A stretch of DNA of 64,000 bases from Halarcobacter bivalviorum (GTDB taxonomy: Bacteria > Campylobacterota > Campylobacteria > Campylobacterales > Arcobacteraceae). The stretch spans positions 992,001-1,056,000 of the forward strand of contig NZ_CP031217.1 of NCBI RefSeq assembly GCF_003346815.1, written 5' to 3'. Under the pieces are notes generated by a model. It saw only the letters and a program-made list of their open reading frames with translations. It did not search any database and was not told the origin of the DNA. The stretch's first letter is position 1. The number at the start of each line of letters is the position of its first letter. Of this stretch, positions 10,585 to 19,899 are shown piece by piece. The position numbers and the translations under genes are program-made.

Positions 10585-12672
10585 TTGGAAGAGACTATTA
10601 GTAGAGACGAATATCCCTTAATATATTCATTAAAATATGTGCTAGACTTTTATTTTGGGGATATTTCTTTAGAAACAATATTAAATATTAGTGCTTCTTC
10701 AAGGGAAGGTTTTACAGAAGAGCTTGCCATTGATGTTGCAAATGAGGTTGGACTTACTGCAGTTTCTAAAAATATAGAAGCAGGAGATATCCCTGCTCAC
10801 TTTTTCCCTTGTATTATTTTTGATAAACATGATAAGCCTTTTATTCTTTTAAAAAAAGATAGAGATGTATATCTATTTGATCCTATTGCAAATAAAGAAA
10901 TAAAAGAAAATAAGAGTTTTTTAGGTAATTTCAAAAAAGCAATTCTTATATTCAGAGACCCCAAAAAAGAGAAGTTAGTAGAATCAAGTAGAACAAAAGA
11001 TTGGTTTTGGTCTCCTGTTAAAACTTTTTGGCGTTCATATGTTGAGATAGGATTTTTAACTATTTTTATTAATATGTTTGCCCTTGCAGTTCCTCTTTTT
11101 ACTATGAGTGTATATGATAGAGTAGTTCCAAATAATGCTACGGAAACACTTTTTGTACTTGCAAGTGGAGTTATTATAATTTTACTTTTTGATGTTTATT
11201 TTAAAAGTGTAAGAAACCATATTATTGAAAATGTTGGCAAAAAATTAGGTGTTTATTTAGAAGAAGAACTAATGAAAAGAATGCTTAAAATCAAATCTGA
11301 GTATGATAATATGCTTATTGGTTCAAAGGCTAATCTTTTTAGAGAACTACATCAAATAAGAGATTTTTTTGCCACAAAATCTATTTTACAAGTAATTGAT
11401 TTACCATTTTTCTTTATTGCTTTACTTGTAATATATCTTATCTCTCCAGCAGTTGCTGCTGTACCATTTATAGTTGCTATAGTTATTGTACTTTTTAATT
11501 ATCTAATGCAGAAACCAATTGAAAATCTTAGTAAAAAGAATGTTGAAAATGTACAAGCTAAAAATTCATATTTAGTTGAAACAATTCAAGGAAGTGAGAT
11601 AATAAAACTTACAAATGCCTCTTCAACAAAACTATTTAATTGGAGAAATATAATTGCTAAAACAGACTCTATAAGTCAAAGAATTCAATCTTTAAATGTA
11701 TTTTCAATGAATCTTTCTCAAACAGTTGTTCAGTTTGTGACGATGATGGTTATTGTTGTTGGAGTATTTGAAATTGCTTCTAATAATCTTACAGTTGGAG
11801 GACTTATTGCAGTAACTATTCTTTCTAGTCGTGCAATGGTTCCAGTAATACAAACTTCAATGATGGTAATTAGATTTAAAGAGATAAAAGAGTCTTTAAA
11901 TAATATAAATGAGTTCTGGCATCTACCTTTAGAAAATGATAATAATATGGAAATAGGTATTGGAAAAATAAAAGGTGAAATAGAGTTTTCTAATGTGGAG
12001 TTTTTCTATAAAAATAGTAAATATCCATCTTTAAAAGATTGTAATCTAAAAATAAAACCAGGTGAAAAAATTGGAATTATTGGACAAACTGGTGCTGGAA
12101 AAACAACTTTTTTAAGACTTCTCTCTGGTCTTGATAGTGCAACAAGTGGAAATATATTCTTAGATGGGCATGAGATTTCAACAATGCACCCAATTGAGAT
12201 AAGACAAAATATTGGAGTAATGACTCAAGAGCCATTTTTATTCTCAGGAACTTTAAAAGAGAATATTGAGTTATCAAATCCAATAAGTAAAGAAAGAATG
12301 ATGGAGCTTATTAGATTAACTGGTTTAGAAGAATTAGTTAAAAAAAGTGGACAAGGAGACGCTTTACAAGTAGGGGAAAGAGGAAGTAATCTCTCTGTAG
12401 GGCAAAGACATCTTGTAGCTCTTGCAAGGGCAATTTTGAATAATCCTCCAGTACTTATTTTAGATGAACCTACAACTGGACTTGATGTTGGATTAGAGAA
12501 AAAACTAATTAGTCATTTAAAACAATTAATGAAAGATAAAACACTATTTGTAATTACACATAGGTTTGCAGCTTTAGATTTAGTAGATAGAGTTATTGTT
12601 TTAAATAATGGTCAAATTGTTGCAGATGGACCCAAAAATAAAGTATTAGCAGCACTTCAAGGAAAAAGGTAA
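10585..12672 (+). CDS. Type I secretion ABC transporter, LapB/RtxB-like, with C39-like domain
   Basis: This is an inner-membrane ABC exporter of 695 residues, usual for the family. Residues 1-130 form a C39-peptidase-like domain without the catalytic Cys motif, as in exporters of uncleaved RTX substrates. Residues about 150-430 hold the transmembrane helices (FLTIFINMFALAVPLF, VIIILLFDVYF and others). The ATPase domain has a Walker A GQTGAGKTTF near 500, a signature LSVGQRH near 602 and a Walker B VLILDEP near 622. The start is a TTG at 10585 preceded by AGGAA; no in-frame ATG fits better. It lies 12 nt after the glycosyltransferase and 3 nt before the HlyD gene, so the genes are almost certainly co-transcribed. 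Confidence 0.93.
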   Translation: MEETISRDEYPLIYSLKYVLDFYFGDISLETILNISASSREGFTEELAIDVANEVGLTAVSKNIEAGDIPAHFFPCIIFDKHDKPFILLKKDRDVYLFDPIANKEIKENKSFLGNFKKAILIFRDPKKEKLVESSRTKDWFWSPVKTFWRSYVEIGFLTIFINMFALAVPLFTMSVYDRVVPNNATETLFVLASGVIIILLFDVYFKSVRNHIIENVGKKLGVYLEEELMKRMLKIKSEYDNMLIGSKANLFRELHQIRDFFATKSILQVIDLPFFFIALLVIYLISPAVAAVPFIVAIVIVLFNYLMQKPIENLSKKNVENVQAKNSYLVETIQGSEIIKLTNASSTKLFNWRNIIAKTDSISQRIQSLNVFSMNLSQTVVQFVTMMVIVVGVFEIASNNLTVGGLIAVTILSSRAMVPVIQTSMMVIRFKEIKESLNNINEFWHLPLENDNNMEIGIGKIKGEIEFSNVEFFYKNSKYPSLKDCNLKIKPGEKIGIIGQTGAGKTTFLRLLSGLDSATSGNIFLDGHEISTMHPIEIRQNIGVMTQEPFLFSGTLKENIELSNPISKERMMELIRLTGLEELVKKSGQGDALQVGERGSNLSVGQRHLVALARAILNNPPVLILDEPTTGLDVGLEKKLISHLKQLMKDKTLFVITHRFAALDLVDRVIVLNNGQIVADGPKNKVLAALQGKR

Positions 12673-12675
12673 TAG

Positions 12676-13950
12676 ATGAATAATAAGTTTTTTGAAGAGA
12701 CTAAATGGAACTACTATGTATCAGTTGTTCCTATAATGTTATTTTTTCTTGCTTTTATTACTTGGTCTTTTTTTAGTGAAATAGATGAAGTTGTAAGAGG
12801 TGCTGGTAAAGTTGTTCCCTCTTCTCAAACTAAAGTATTACAAAACCTAGAGGGTGGAATTATCTCTAGTATAAAAGTAAGTGAAGGTCAAAAAGTCTCT
12901 AAAGGAGATGTGATTTACACTCTTTCAAATGAGTTTTTTAAAGCTGATTTAAAATCAAAAGAGATAGATTTATTAGCTTATAGAGCAAATATTATAAGAC
13001 TTGAAGCTTTAATTGATGAGAAAAGCTCAATAGAATTTCCCCAAGAACTTTTAGAAAAAATTCCAGATATTGTAGAAAATGAAAGAAGAATTTTTTATGA
13101 AGATTTTAACAGTTCTATTACAAAAATAGAAATATCAAAAGATCAATTAAAACAAAAAGAGTATAAGTTAAAAGAAGCTCAAAGTAAATTTGAGAATTTA
13201 ACTTTAGAATTAAATCTTGCACAAGCAAATATGAAAATTTTAGAATCTTTATATATTAAAAAAGTTGTTTCTAAAAAAGAGTATTTAGCTGAATTATCAA
13301 AAAAACAAAATATTGTAACAAAACTTTCAGAGACAAGAAACTCTATTCCAATTATAAAAGAAGAGATTGAAGAGGCTAAAAAGAAGATACAAACAGTAAG
13401 ATCTGAAATAAGAACAAAACATCTTCAAAAATATTCAGCTTTAAAAGCAGAAATAAGTAAATTAACAGAAAAAAATAAAGCAAATGAAGATAGAGAACTT
13501 AGAAAAGAGGTTACTTCTCCTGTAAATGGAATTATAAATAAATTATATTTTTATACTGTTGGTGGAATTGTAAAACCTGGTGATAAAATGGCTGAAATTA
13601 CTCCACTTGATGACTCTTTAACAATTGAAGCAAGAGTAAATACTTCAGATAGGGCACAAATTTGGGAAGGACAAGATGTTTCTGTAGAAATTACAGCTTA
13701 TGATTTTTCTAAATTTGGTTTATTAAAAGGGAAGTTAATATCAATCTCACCTGACTCTTTTGAAGATAGAAATGGTAATATTTTTTATTTAGTAAAAGTA
13801 AAAGCAAATCATGATCAATTTGCTCCAGATTTACCTATTTTACCAGGGATGATTGCAAATATTAATATTTTAACTGGTAAAAAAACTATTTTACAATACA
13901 TAATTAAACCTTTAAAAGATGTAAGTAAAAATGCATTAAGTGAACAATAG
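12676..13950 (+). CDS. HlyD-family type I secretion adaptor (LapC/RtxD-like)
   Basis: This is the periplasmic membrane-fusion subunit linking the ABC exporter to the outer-membrane channel. One N-terminal membrane helix (about 15-35) follows a short cytoplasmic tail. The lipoyl-like motif GKVVPSSQTKVLQNLEGGII is typical of HlyD proteins, followed by long coiled-coil helices (about 140-260) and a C-terminal beta-barrel region (VTSPVNGIINKLYFYTVGGI). The length of 424 residues is normal. It ends the first gene run; 110 bp of AT-rich DNA precede the next gene. Confidence 0.92.
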   Translation: MNNKFFEETKWNYYVSVVPIMLFFLAFITWSFFSEIDEVVRGAGKVVPSSQTKVLQNLEGGIISSIKVSEGQKVSKGDVIYTLSNEFFKADLKSKEIDLLAYRANIIRLEALIDEKSSIEFPQELLEKIPDIVENERRIFYEDFNSSITKIEISKDQLKQKEYKLKEAQSKFENLTLELNLAQANMKILESLYIKKVVSKKEYLAELSKKQNIVTKLSETRNSIPIIKEEIEEAKKKIQTVRSEIRTKHLQKYSALKAEISKLTEKNKANEDRELRKEVTSPVNGIINKLYFYTVGGIVKPGDKMAEITPLDDSLTIEARVNTSDRAQIWEGQDVSVEITAYDFSKFGLLKGKLISISPDSFEDRNGNIFYLVKVKANHDQFAPDLPILPGMIANINILTGKKTILQYIIKPLKDVSKNALSEQ

Positions 13951-14060
13951 TTCAAAAAGTAAGAAAAAAAGATATATTATTAGTTATTATTCAATTATTT
14001 AAAAGCATAAATTAACTATTATATAGTCGTAATTTAATTATATATTTTAAGGGCTAGTTA
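13951..14060 (+). promoter_or_regulatory. Intergenic gap with probable promoter for the second half of the secretion locus
   Basis: This 110 bp, very AT-rich gap is the only sizeable break inside the secretion locus. A TATTATATAG stretch near 14015-14025 could serve as a -10 element. No clear -35, operator or strong terminator hairpin was seen. Confidence 0.3.
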
Positions 14061-15014
14061 ATGTTTAGTTTTTTTAAGTTCTTGCAGAAATTTTTTAAAG
14101 ATTTAAAAAGTAATAAAGGTTTATGGTTTACAACTTTAGCTTTTGTTTCAGTTACAGGTATTTTTTTGTGTTTATATATTCTTACAAACATGACAGAATC
14201 AGTTTCAAAAGAGGTATATGAAAATATCTCAAAAAATTATAATAAAAACTATAAAAATAGAGTTCTTAAAAAAGAAGAGAACTTACAAAAGATTATTCTA
14301 TCATTAAAATCAAATGAAGAGTTAATAACTAATATTGAAAATAACAACCTTGTTGTTGTTGGAGAAGAGGTTGCTTTATTTAATGATACTTTCAAGAAAA
14401 CAGGTTTTACAAAAACTCAGTTAAGCTTTTATCCTGTTATAAATCAAGTTAATCAATATAGAAATAGTATTAATACTGTAATAAATTCAAAGAATAAAAT
14501 CTTTGGATTAGAAATATTATTAGATGGTATTTTTTATGTTTATATTGAACCAATTCTTAAAGATGATAGACTAATTGGTGTCTTAGAATTAAAAGAAGAA
14601 GTACATATTTTCAAAAATGAGTATTTAAAAGATGATTTAATTTATATGTTCTTACTTGAAGAGAGAATGTTAAATAAATTATCAATACAAACAAGAGGAG
14701 ATAATTACAAAGAAGTTATTGACTCTGTTTATGTTGAAGCTTCAAAATATGATAGTCAATTTTTTGCAAAAATTATTGAAGCTGGAAAAGATGAATATAC
14801 TTTAATGTTAGAGAGAGGTTATTCAGTAGATGATACTTATTTCCGTTCAGCACAAAAGGTATCTGATATAAATGGAAATATTGTAGGTGTTGTTTTAATA
14901 GGGGAAACAGTAGAAGGAAGTGGAGCTTTTGTTAATATTGTTGATAATATGACAAAAACAGTTACAACAGTTGCACTTGGTTTAGTAATTTCAATCTTAC
15001 TATTTATGTTTTAG
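14061..15014 (+). CDS. Cache-like periplasmic sensor protein without cytoplasmic output domain
   Basis: The 317-residue protein has a short cytoplasmic start, a membrane helix (about 22-42), a periplasmic domain of about 250 residues, and a second helix at the very C-terminus (VALGLVISILLFMF), ending right after it. The periplasmic part (NKIFGLEILLDGIFYVYIEPILKDDRLIGVLELKEE, SDINGNIVGVVLIGE) resembles the ligand-binding half of chemoreceptors and double-Cache sensors. No HAMP, kinase, methyl-accepting or GGDEF domain follows. It lies 14 nt before the MotA-like gene. The inferred role is to sense a periplasmic signal and pass it laterally to the channel or secretion proteins. Family assignment is moderate. 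Confidence 0.6.
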   Translation: MFSFFKFLQKFFKDLKSNKGLWFTTLAFVSVTGIFLCLYILTNMTESVSKEVYENISKNYNKNYKNRVLKKEENLQKIILSLKSNEELITNIENNNLVVVGEEVALFNDTFKKTGFTKTQLSFYPVINQVNQYRNSINTVINSKNKIFGLEILLDGIFYVYIEPILKDDRLIGVLELKEEVHIFKNEYLKDDLIYMFLLEERMLNKLSIQTRGDNYKEVIDSVYVEASKYDSQFFAKIIEAGKDEYTLMLERGYSVDDTYFRSAQKVSDINGNIVGVVLIGETVEGSGAFVNIVDNMTKTVTTVALGLVISILLFMF

Positions 15015-15028
15015 AGTGAAGGGACTAA

Positions 15029-16174
15029 ATGAGACGGATTAAAATATTAAAGATTTATTTTATCTTTATTCTATTCTTAGTATTTTTAGTTTTTTCAAAT
15101 ATTCAATTAATTACTACTTTCTTTATGGCGACATTAACTTTTAATATCGCTATTTTGACAATATTTTCAATTGGTTTATTAATACTTTATCAAGCTGCAA
15201 TAAAACTTACTATGCTTTCTGGTACTTTTGGTATTTTAGCTTATAAAAAAGGTAAAGCTTTAGAGTTTTATTTAAATGGTATTACTGGAATATTCCCTGC
15301 AACAATTGCTCATATGTTTAATAAAAGAGCTAAGAAAGGGGTATTATATTTTACTCAAAATGAAGCAAAAGATGTAAGTGAATGGTTAGGAGAACAATTT
15401 TTCAATCAAAAAGGGTATACAAACTTTTTCGTTGGAACTTCTCTTATGTTAGGACTTTTTGGAACATTTACAGGTCTTTTAGTTGCAATTGATGAAATGG
15501 GAGCAATTATTTTATCTTTTGGTGGAGATGATATTGACATTGGTGAAGTAATGACTAAGTTTTCTGGACCATTAGGTGGTATGTCTATTGGATTTGCTTC
15601 TTCATTATTTGGGGTTGCTTCTGCTGTTATTTTAAATGTTATGCAATATATTCTTACTAGAAACCAAGCTGCTTTTATGCATGATGTTGAAGATTGGATG
15701 AAAGGTAAAATTATTGAAACTCAAAGTTCAGAAATGCTTGAGAGTTTACAAGGTGCAGATTTAGCTGGATTAAGAACTACTTCTCGAACAAGTTCAGAAC
15801 AAGGTTTACTAAGTGCTGGATTCTTAGATGTTTTTATTGATACAATGGGTGATTTTACAGAAAAACTTGATAAATCAAATAAAGCTTCTGAAGATTTACA
15901 TAAACTTATTAGTCAAAATATTGCTCAAGCAAGTAGAACTTCAGAAAAAGAGTCAGTTTTATTAGAAAGTATTGTAAATAACTTAAGAGAATTAAATGTA
16001 AATCAGTTTTCAAATGCTTCTATGATGGAAGAGTCTTTACAAGAAATTTCAAATGTAATTTTAGCAGAGCATAGATCTGTTAAAAAGAATTTAGCTTTAC
16101 AAGAAGAGAATAATAAGTTATTAAAAGAGTTAATCAATAGAATTGAAAAACTTGAAATAAATGATAAAAAATAG
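15029..16174 (+). CDS. MotA/TolQ/ExbB-like ion channel subunit
   Basis: Four hydrophobic segments are visible: about 6-28, 31-57, 132-157 and 185-210. The last two (GTSLMLGLFGTFTGLLVAIDEM and GGMSIGFASSLFGVASAVI) match the conserved channel-lining helices of the MotA/TolQ/ExbB family. The region after about 260 is charged, probably helical, and cytoplasmic. These proteins form a pentamer around a MotB/ExbD-type dimer and use ion flow to drive mechanical work across the periplasm. The next gene encodes exactly such a partner. The pair is not flagellar: no flagellar genes are near, and it sits between type I secretion genes. TolQ or ExbB identity is unlikely because no tolR, exbD or tonB gene is present. 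Confidence 0.82.
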   Translation: MRRIKILKIYFIFILFLVFLVFSNIQLITTFFMATLTFNIAILTIFSIGLLILYQAAIKLTMLSGTFGILAYKKGKALEFYLNGITGIFPATIAHMFNKRAKKGVLYFTQNEAKDVSEWLGEQFFNQKGYTNFFVGTSLMLGLFGTFTGLLVAIDEMGAIILSFGGDDIDIGEVMTKFSGPLGGMSIGFASSLFGVASAVILNVMQYILTRNQAAFMHDVEDWMKGKIIETQSSEMLESLQGADLAGLRTTSRTSSEQGLLSAGFLDVFIDTMGDFTEKLDKSNKASEDLHKLISQNIAQASRTSEKESVLLESIVNNLRELNVNQFSNASMMEESLQEISNVILAEHRSVKKNLALQEENNKLLKELINRIEKLEINDKK

Positions 16175-16189
16175 TTAGGTTTAGTATAA

Positions 16190-16921
16190 ATGGCAAAAAG
16201 ATGTGAAGACGAGTTTAACCCATGGCCATCATTCGTTGATATTTTTTCATCGGTTATTCTAGTAATGCTTCTATTTTTATTAGTTGTACTAGTAAATTTA
16301 GGGTATTACGCTCAATTTAAATATAAAGTATCATATACAGGAACTATTGCAACAGATGATTTAATAGTTAATGATAATCCAAGTAGTGGTACAACAAAGT
16401 TATATCAAGAAAGCCAAGCTCAACCTAATAAAAATATATCAATGATGCAACAAGAGATTATTAGACTTAGAAAAATTGTTGAAGAAAAAGTAGTAAAAGC
16501 AAAAGAGAAAGAAGAGTCAAAAATAGAACATGGTGGAATAGATGTTGCAGATAGAGATGATAGTGATAAACCATCAAAACAGACTTTGATTAGCACTGAG
16601 GATTATTATATTGTTACTTTTAAAGGTAATGAAATTTTCTTTGATACAGCAATTATTAAAGAGCTTAAAACCTTTATTGAAGATATTAAAAAGAAATATA
16701 AAAAACATCAAATTTTAATTACTGCTGCAGATGTTCAAGGACAAGCTAGTGCAACAGTAGCAAAACAGATCTCTTTAGCAAGGTCAATTGGTGCAAGAAA
16801 TCTAATTAGAAAATTTGGTTATGAGAAAAAAGATGTAAGGATTGATTTATTGGCAAGTACAGAAATAAAAGAAGAGATTGACAAACAAAATGGTTATCTT
16901 GTAATTAGGATAAAAAGATAA
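16190..16921 (+). CDS. MotB/OmpA-like partner of the ion channel
   Basis: The N-terminus (NPWPSFVDIFSSVILVMLLF) places an Asp at residue 17 just before a single membrane helix (18-38), matching the proton-carrying Asp of MotB, ExbD and TolR. A coiled/linker region (about 85-125) follows. Residues about 140-243 look like a diverged OmpA/MotB peptidoglycan-binding domain: ILITAADVQGQASATVAKQISLARSIGARNLIRKFG occupies the place of the usual TD..G....N..LS..RA motif. Binding to peptidoglycan is therefore plausible but not assured. It lies 15 nt after the MotA-like gene and its stop overlaps the TolC-like start (TAATG), so translation is coupled. Confidence 0.8.
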   Translation: MAKRCEDEFNPWPSFVDIFSSVILVMLLFLLVVLVNLGYYAQFKYKVSYTGTIATDDLIVNDNPSSGTTKLYQESQAQPNKNISMMQQEIIRLRKIVEEKVVKAKEKEESKIEHGGIDVADRDDSDKPSKQTLISTEDYYIVTFKGNEIFFDTAIIKELKTFIEDIKKKYKKHQILITAADVQGQASATVAKQISLARSIGARNLIRKFGYEKKDVRIDLLASTEIKEEIDKQNGYLVIRIKR

Positions 16922-19899
16922 TGAAGAAAATTTTGATTAAATCTTTTATAGCTTTATCTTTTGTTACTTCTTCTTTACTTGCACAAGTTGAGCAAGTTGA
17001 AATTGATCCAAAACTTTTAGTAAATGAAAATAAAAAACTTTTACAAGAGAACAAACTTAATCAGATAGAGGGACAAGAAGACTCTTTAGATGCAATAAGT
17101 AAAGATAACTTAAACACAATAACAAGTATAACAGAAAAAAAAAGTAATAAAAAATTACAGGGTTTAGATACTTCTGTTTATAAAAAAGTAAAATTAATAG
17201 ATGCAGTGTTAGAGACTCTTTCTCAAAGTGAAATTTTAAAATCTTCAAGAGAAAATGTAATACAGTATGAATTGAAACTAAAAAATGCAATGGCTGAATA
17301 TTATCCTACTATTGATTTTGAATATGTAAGAGGTAGAACACGAAGTAAACCAGGAGATGATGAAGAGACTAAATTCAAATTTTATAATGATGAATACTAT
17401 AAATTTGTATTGAGACAAAATTTATATTCTGGTGGCTCTACAAACTATATGGTTAAAAGTGTTGCAAAAAAACTTGAAGTAGCAAAAAATCAATATAAAA
17501 TAAAATTAGATGCAGAGATAAAAAAAGCTATAAAAGCTTATTTTGATGTAGTATTTGCAAATCGTTCAGTAATGGTAAATGAACGAAATATGAAAAAATT
17601 AAATAGAATATTAGAGATTGTAACTATTAAATATGATAATGGTGCAGCTTCAATAGGAGATTTAACATCAATAAAAGCAAATGTTGCAAATGCAATGACA
17701 AAACTTGTGAAAGTTAAATCTAAATTTATAGAGTCTTTACGATATTATGAATATATCGTTGGAACAAGCTTTGAAAAAACTCTTCCCTTTGAAAAGAATT
17801 TTGATATTAAAATAGATGAGTTTGATAAACTTTATGAAAGAGCTTTAGAGAATAACAAAAATCTAATAAATTACTATAAAAGTATTGATGCTGAAAAGTT
17901 CAAGCACAAAAGTATAAGAGGAAAATTTGAGCCTAAAATTGATTTTGAGCTATCTTATCAAGAGACTTTTGATAGTGAAGATATTGTAAATGATGAACAA
18001 GAACAAGATATAAATGGAAAAATCAGAGTTTCATATAATCTTTTTAATGGTGGAAGAGATAAAAATAGAGTTTTAGAAGTTAATAGTACGATTAGAGATT
18101 TAAACTATAGACTTGAAGAAGAGAAAAAGAAGTTAAAGTGGAATTTATCAAAAACTCATACTTCAATCACAACAGTTAGTGACGCTTTAAAAAGTACCAT
18201 AGAAGAGGTAGTTGCTTCAAGAAAAATGGTTTCTTCATATTGGGAAGCTTTTAAATTAGGAGAACAAGACCTACAAGCTTTACTTCAAGGACAAAAGCAG
18301 TTAAATGCAGCAGAAACAGAAGTTGTTAATTTTGAGAAAAATCAAGTTAATGATTTCTTCTCTATTTTAGAATATACAGGTGATTTATCTGCCTTTTTTG
18401 ATGTTGACCCAGAAAATCCTAAATTTATAGATTTTTCTAAGAGTGATTATAAAAAAACAGTAGTTGCAAAAGATGGAGAAAAAATCTCTTTAAATTTAGA
18501 AGAGGATAAACCAAAGAAAAAAGAGATAGAAAAAGAAGAGGTAAAGCAGATAGTTATTCCTGAACTCTCTTTAGAAGAAAAAATCAATAACTTTATAAAA
18601 GAGTTTAACTCTTTCAATGATGAAAGTTATATGATAAAAGTTGATAGTTTCAGAAATATTTATGACGCCTTTGCTTTTATAAAAGATAAAAAAATAGATA
18701 AAAACTCTTTCTCTTTTGATACTCTTGATAAACTTAAAATTAAGAATATCATAGTTCATAATAATTTCAAAGATGAAAAACTTGCACAAGAGTATATTGA
18801 AAAATTTAGAATAGAGAATAATATTAAAGAAGAGTTATCTGCAATTAAAGTTAAAGAAGTTAAGTCTTTATATAATAGTTATTTAGCTGGTTTAGAAATT
18901 GAAAAACCAAAAGCAAAAGTAAAAATTGTAGAGAAAATAAGACAAGAGAAACAAAAAGAAGAGTTTTTACCAAATAAACAATTTAAAGAGAAATTCTTTA
19001 GTTCAAATGAAGAGTTTTATACTATAAATGTCTCTTCTTTTACTACTAAAAAAGAGTTAGAAAACTTCGTTGTTTCAAATGGTATTTATGAAAATGTATT
19101 TTTCTTTAAATACTTTAGTTCAGTAGAACTATATAAGTTAGTTTTTGGAGTTTATTCAAATTATGAAAATATCGAAAATGATATTAATGAATTAGCTTTA
19201 AAAAATAATGGTATTTTCCCAATTGTAGAAAAAATAGGAAATATAAAAGAGCAATTTAAAGATAATCTTGATTTAAATATTGAAAAGAGAAAACCAAAAG
19301 AGTATGAATATATTTCATTAAAAGATTTAGAAAAACAGAAGAAAAAAGAAGAAGCTTTAAAAAATGAAATCTTAATTAAAGAAGAGAAAGAAAAACAAGA
19401 AGCTCAAAGATTAGAAGAAGAGAGACTAGCAAAGCAAAAACTTTTAGAAAAGCAGGAAAAAATAGTTCAAGAAAAAAAACTTGCAGAAGAAAAAGCAGAA
19501 CAAGAAACTCTAAAACAAGTTGATGAAGTAGAAGAAAAAGTTAATAATATAGAAAATAAATTAGCAATAGAAGAGATTGATTTATCAGGAAAAAAGAAAG
19601 AGCAAAAAGAGATAATCCCTTATACTAAAAGAGTAGAACTTTTTGAAAAAGAGTTTGCCCAAGCAGATGGGAATAAATATACTTTGCATCTTACAACGAT
19701 TAAACCTGATGAAATAACTTGGTATAGAAAAAGATTTACTTTAGAACCATCTCATATTGCAATTACAGAAGGAAATAAAACAAAGATTTATTTTGGGATT
19801 TTTGATACGGAAGAAGAAGCTATTAATAAAATAAACTATCTTCATCCTAAAATTTTTGAAGCTAATCCAAAAGCTAAAAAAATAGGAAATATTAGATGA
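16921..19899 (+). CDS. TolC-like outer-membrane channel with long coiled-coil/SPOR-like extension
   Basis: A signal peptide (MKKILIKSFIALSFVTSSLLAQ) precedes an outer-membrane-efflux domain at about 65-480 (YPTIDFEYVRGRTRS, VRQNLYSGG-like and VSYNLFNGGRDKN lines, two long helical stretches). Ordinary TolC/LapE proteins end near 450-500 residues; this one has 992. The extra 500 residues contain three diverged repeats resembling SPOR domains (YMIKVDSFRN..., YTINVSSFTTKK...YKLVFGVYSNYENIENDI, YTLHLTTIKP...TKIYFGIFDTEEEAINKI). A highly charged coiled coil (about 800-890) lies between the second and third. SPOR domains bind denuded peptidoglycan, so the extension may tie the channel to the cell wall. 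The SPOR call rests on pattern only. Confidence 0.8.
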   Translation: MKKILIKSFIALSFVTSSLLAQVEQVEIDPKLLVNENKKLLQENKLNQIEGQEDSLDAISKDNLNTITSITEKKSNKKLQGLDTSVYKKVKLIDAVLETLSQSEILKSSRENVIQYELKLKNAMAEYYPTIDFEYVRGRTRSKPGDDEETKFKFYNDEYYKFVLRQNLYSGGSTNYMVKSVAKKLEVAKNQYKIKLDAEIKKAIKAYFDVVFANRSVMVNERNMKKLNRILEIVTIKYDNGAASIGDLTSIKANVANAMTKLVKVKSKFIESLRYYEYIVGTSFEKTLPFEKNFDIKIDEFDKLYERALENNKNLINYYKSIDAEKFKHKSIRGKFEPKIDFELSYQETFDSEDIVNDEQEQDINGKIRVSYNLFNGGRDKNRVLEVNSTIRDLNYRLEEEKKKLKWNLSKTHTSITTVSDALKSTIEEVVASRKMVSSYWEAFKLGEQDLQALLQGQKQLNAAETEVVNFEKNQVNDFFSILEYTGDLSAFFDVDPENPKFIDFSKSDYKKTVVAKDGEKISLNLEEDKPKKKEIEKEEVKQIVIPELSLEEKINNFIKEFNSFNDESYMIKVDSFRNIYDAFAFIKDKKIDKNSFSFDTLDKLKIKNIIVHNNFKDEKLAQEYIEKFRIENNIKEELSAIKVKEVKSLYNSYLAGLEIEKPKAKVKIVEKIRQEKQKEEFLPNKQFKEKFFSSNEEFYTINVSSFTTKKELENFVVSNGIYENVFFFKYFSSVELYKLVFGVYSNYENIENDINELALKNNGIFPIVEKIGNIKEQFKDNLDLNIEKRKPKEYEYISLKDLEKQKKKEEALKNEILIKEEKEKQEAQRLEEERLAKQKLLEKQEKIVQEKKLAEEKAEQETLKQVDEVEEKVNNIENKLAIEEIDLSGKKKEQKEIIPYTKRVELFEKEFAQADGNKYTLHLTTIKPDEITWYRKRFTLEPSHIAITEGNKTKIYFGIFDTEEEAINKINYLHPKIFEANPKAKKIGNIR

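Noticed and set aside
15029-16921. Flagellar stator motA/motB
   Set aside because: No flagellar gene is near, the proteins are long and diverged, and the genes are embedded in a type I secretion operon.
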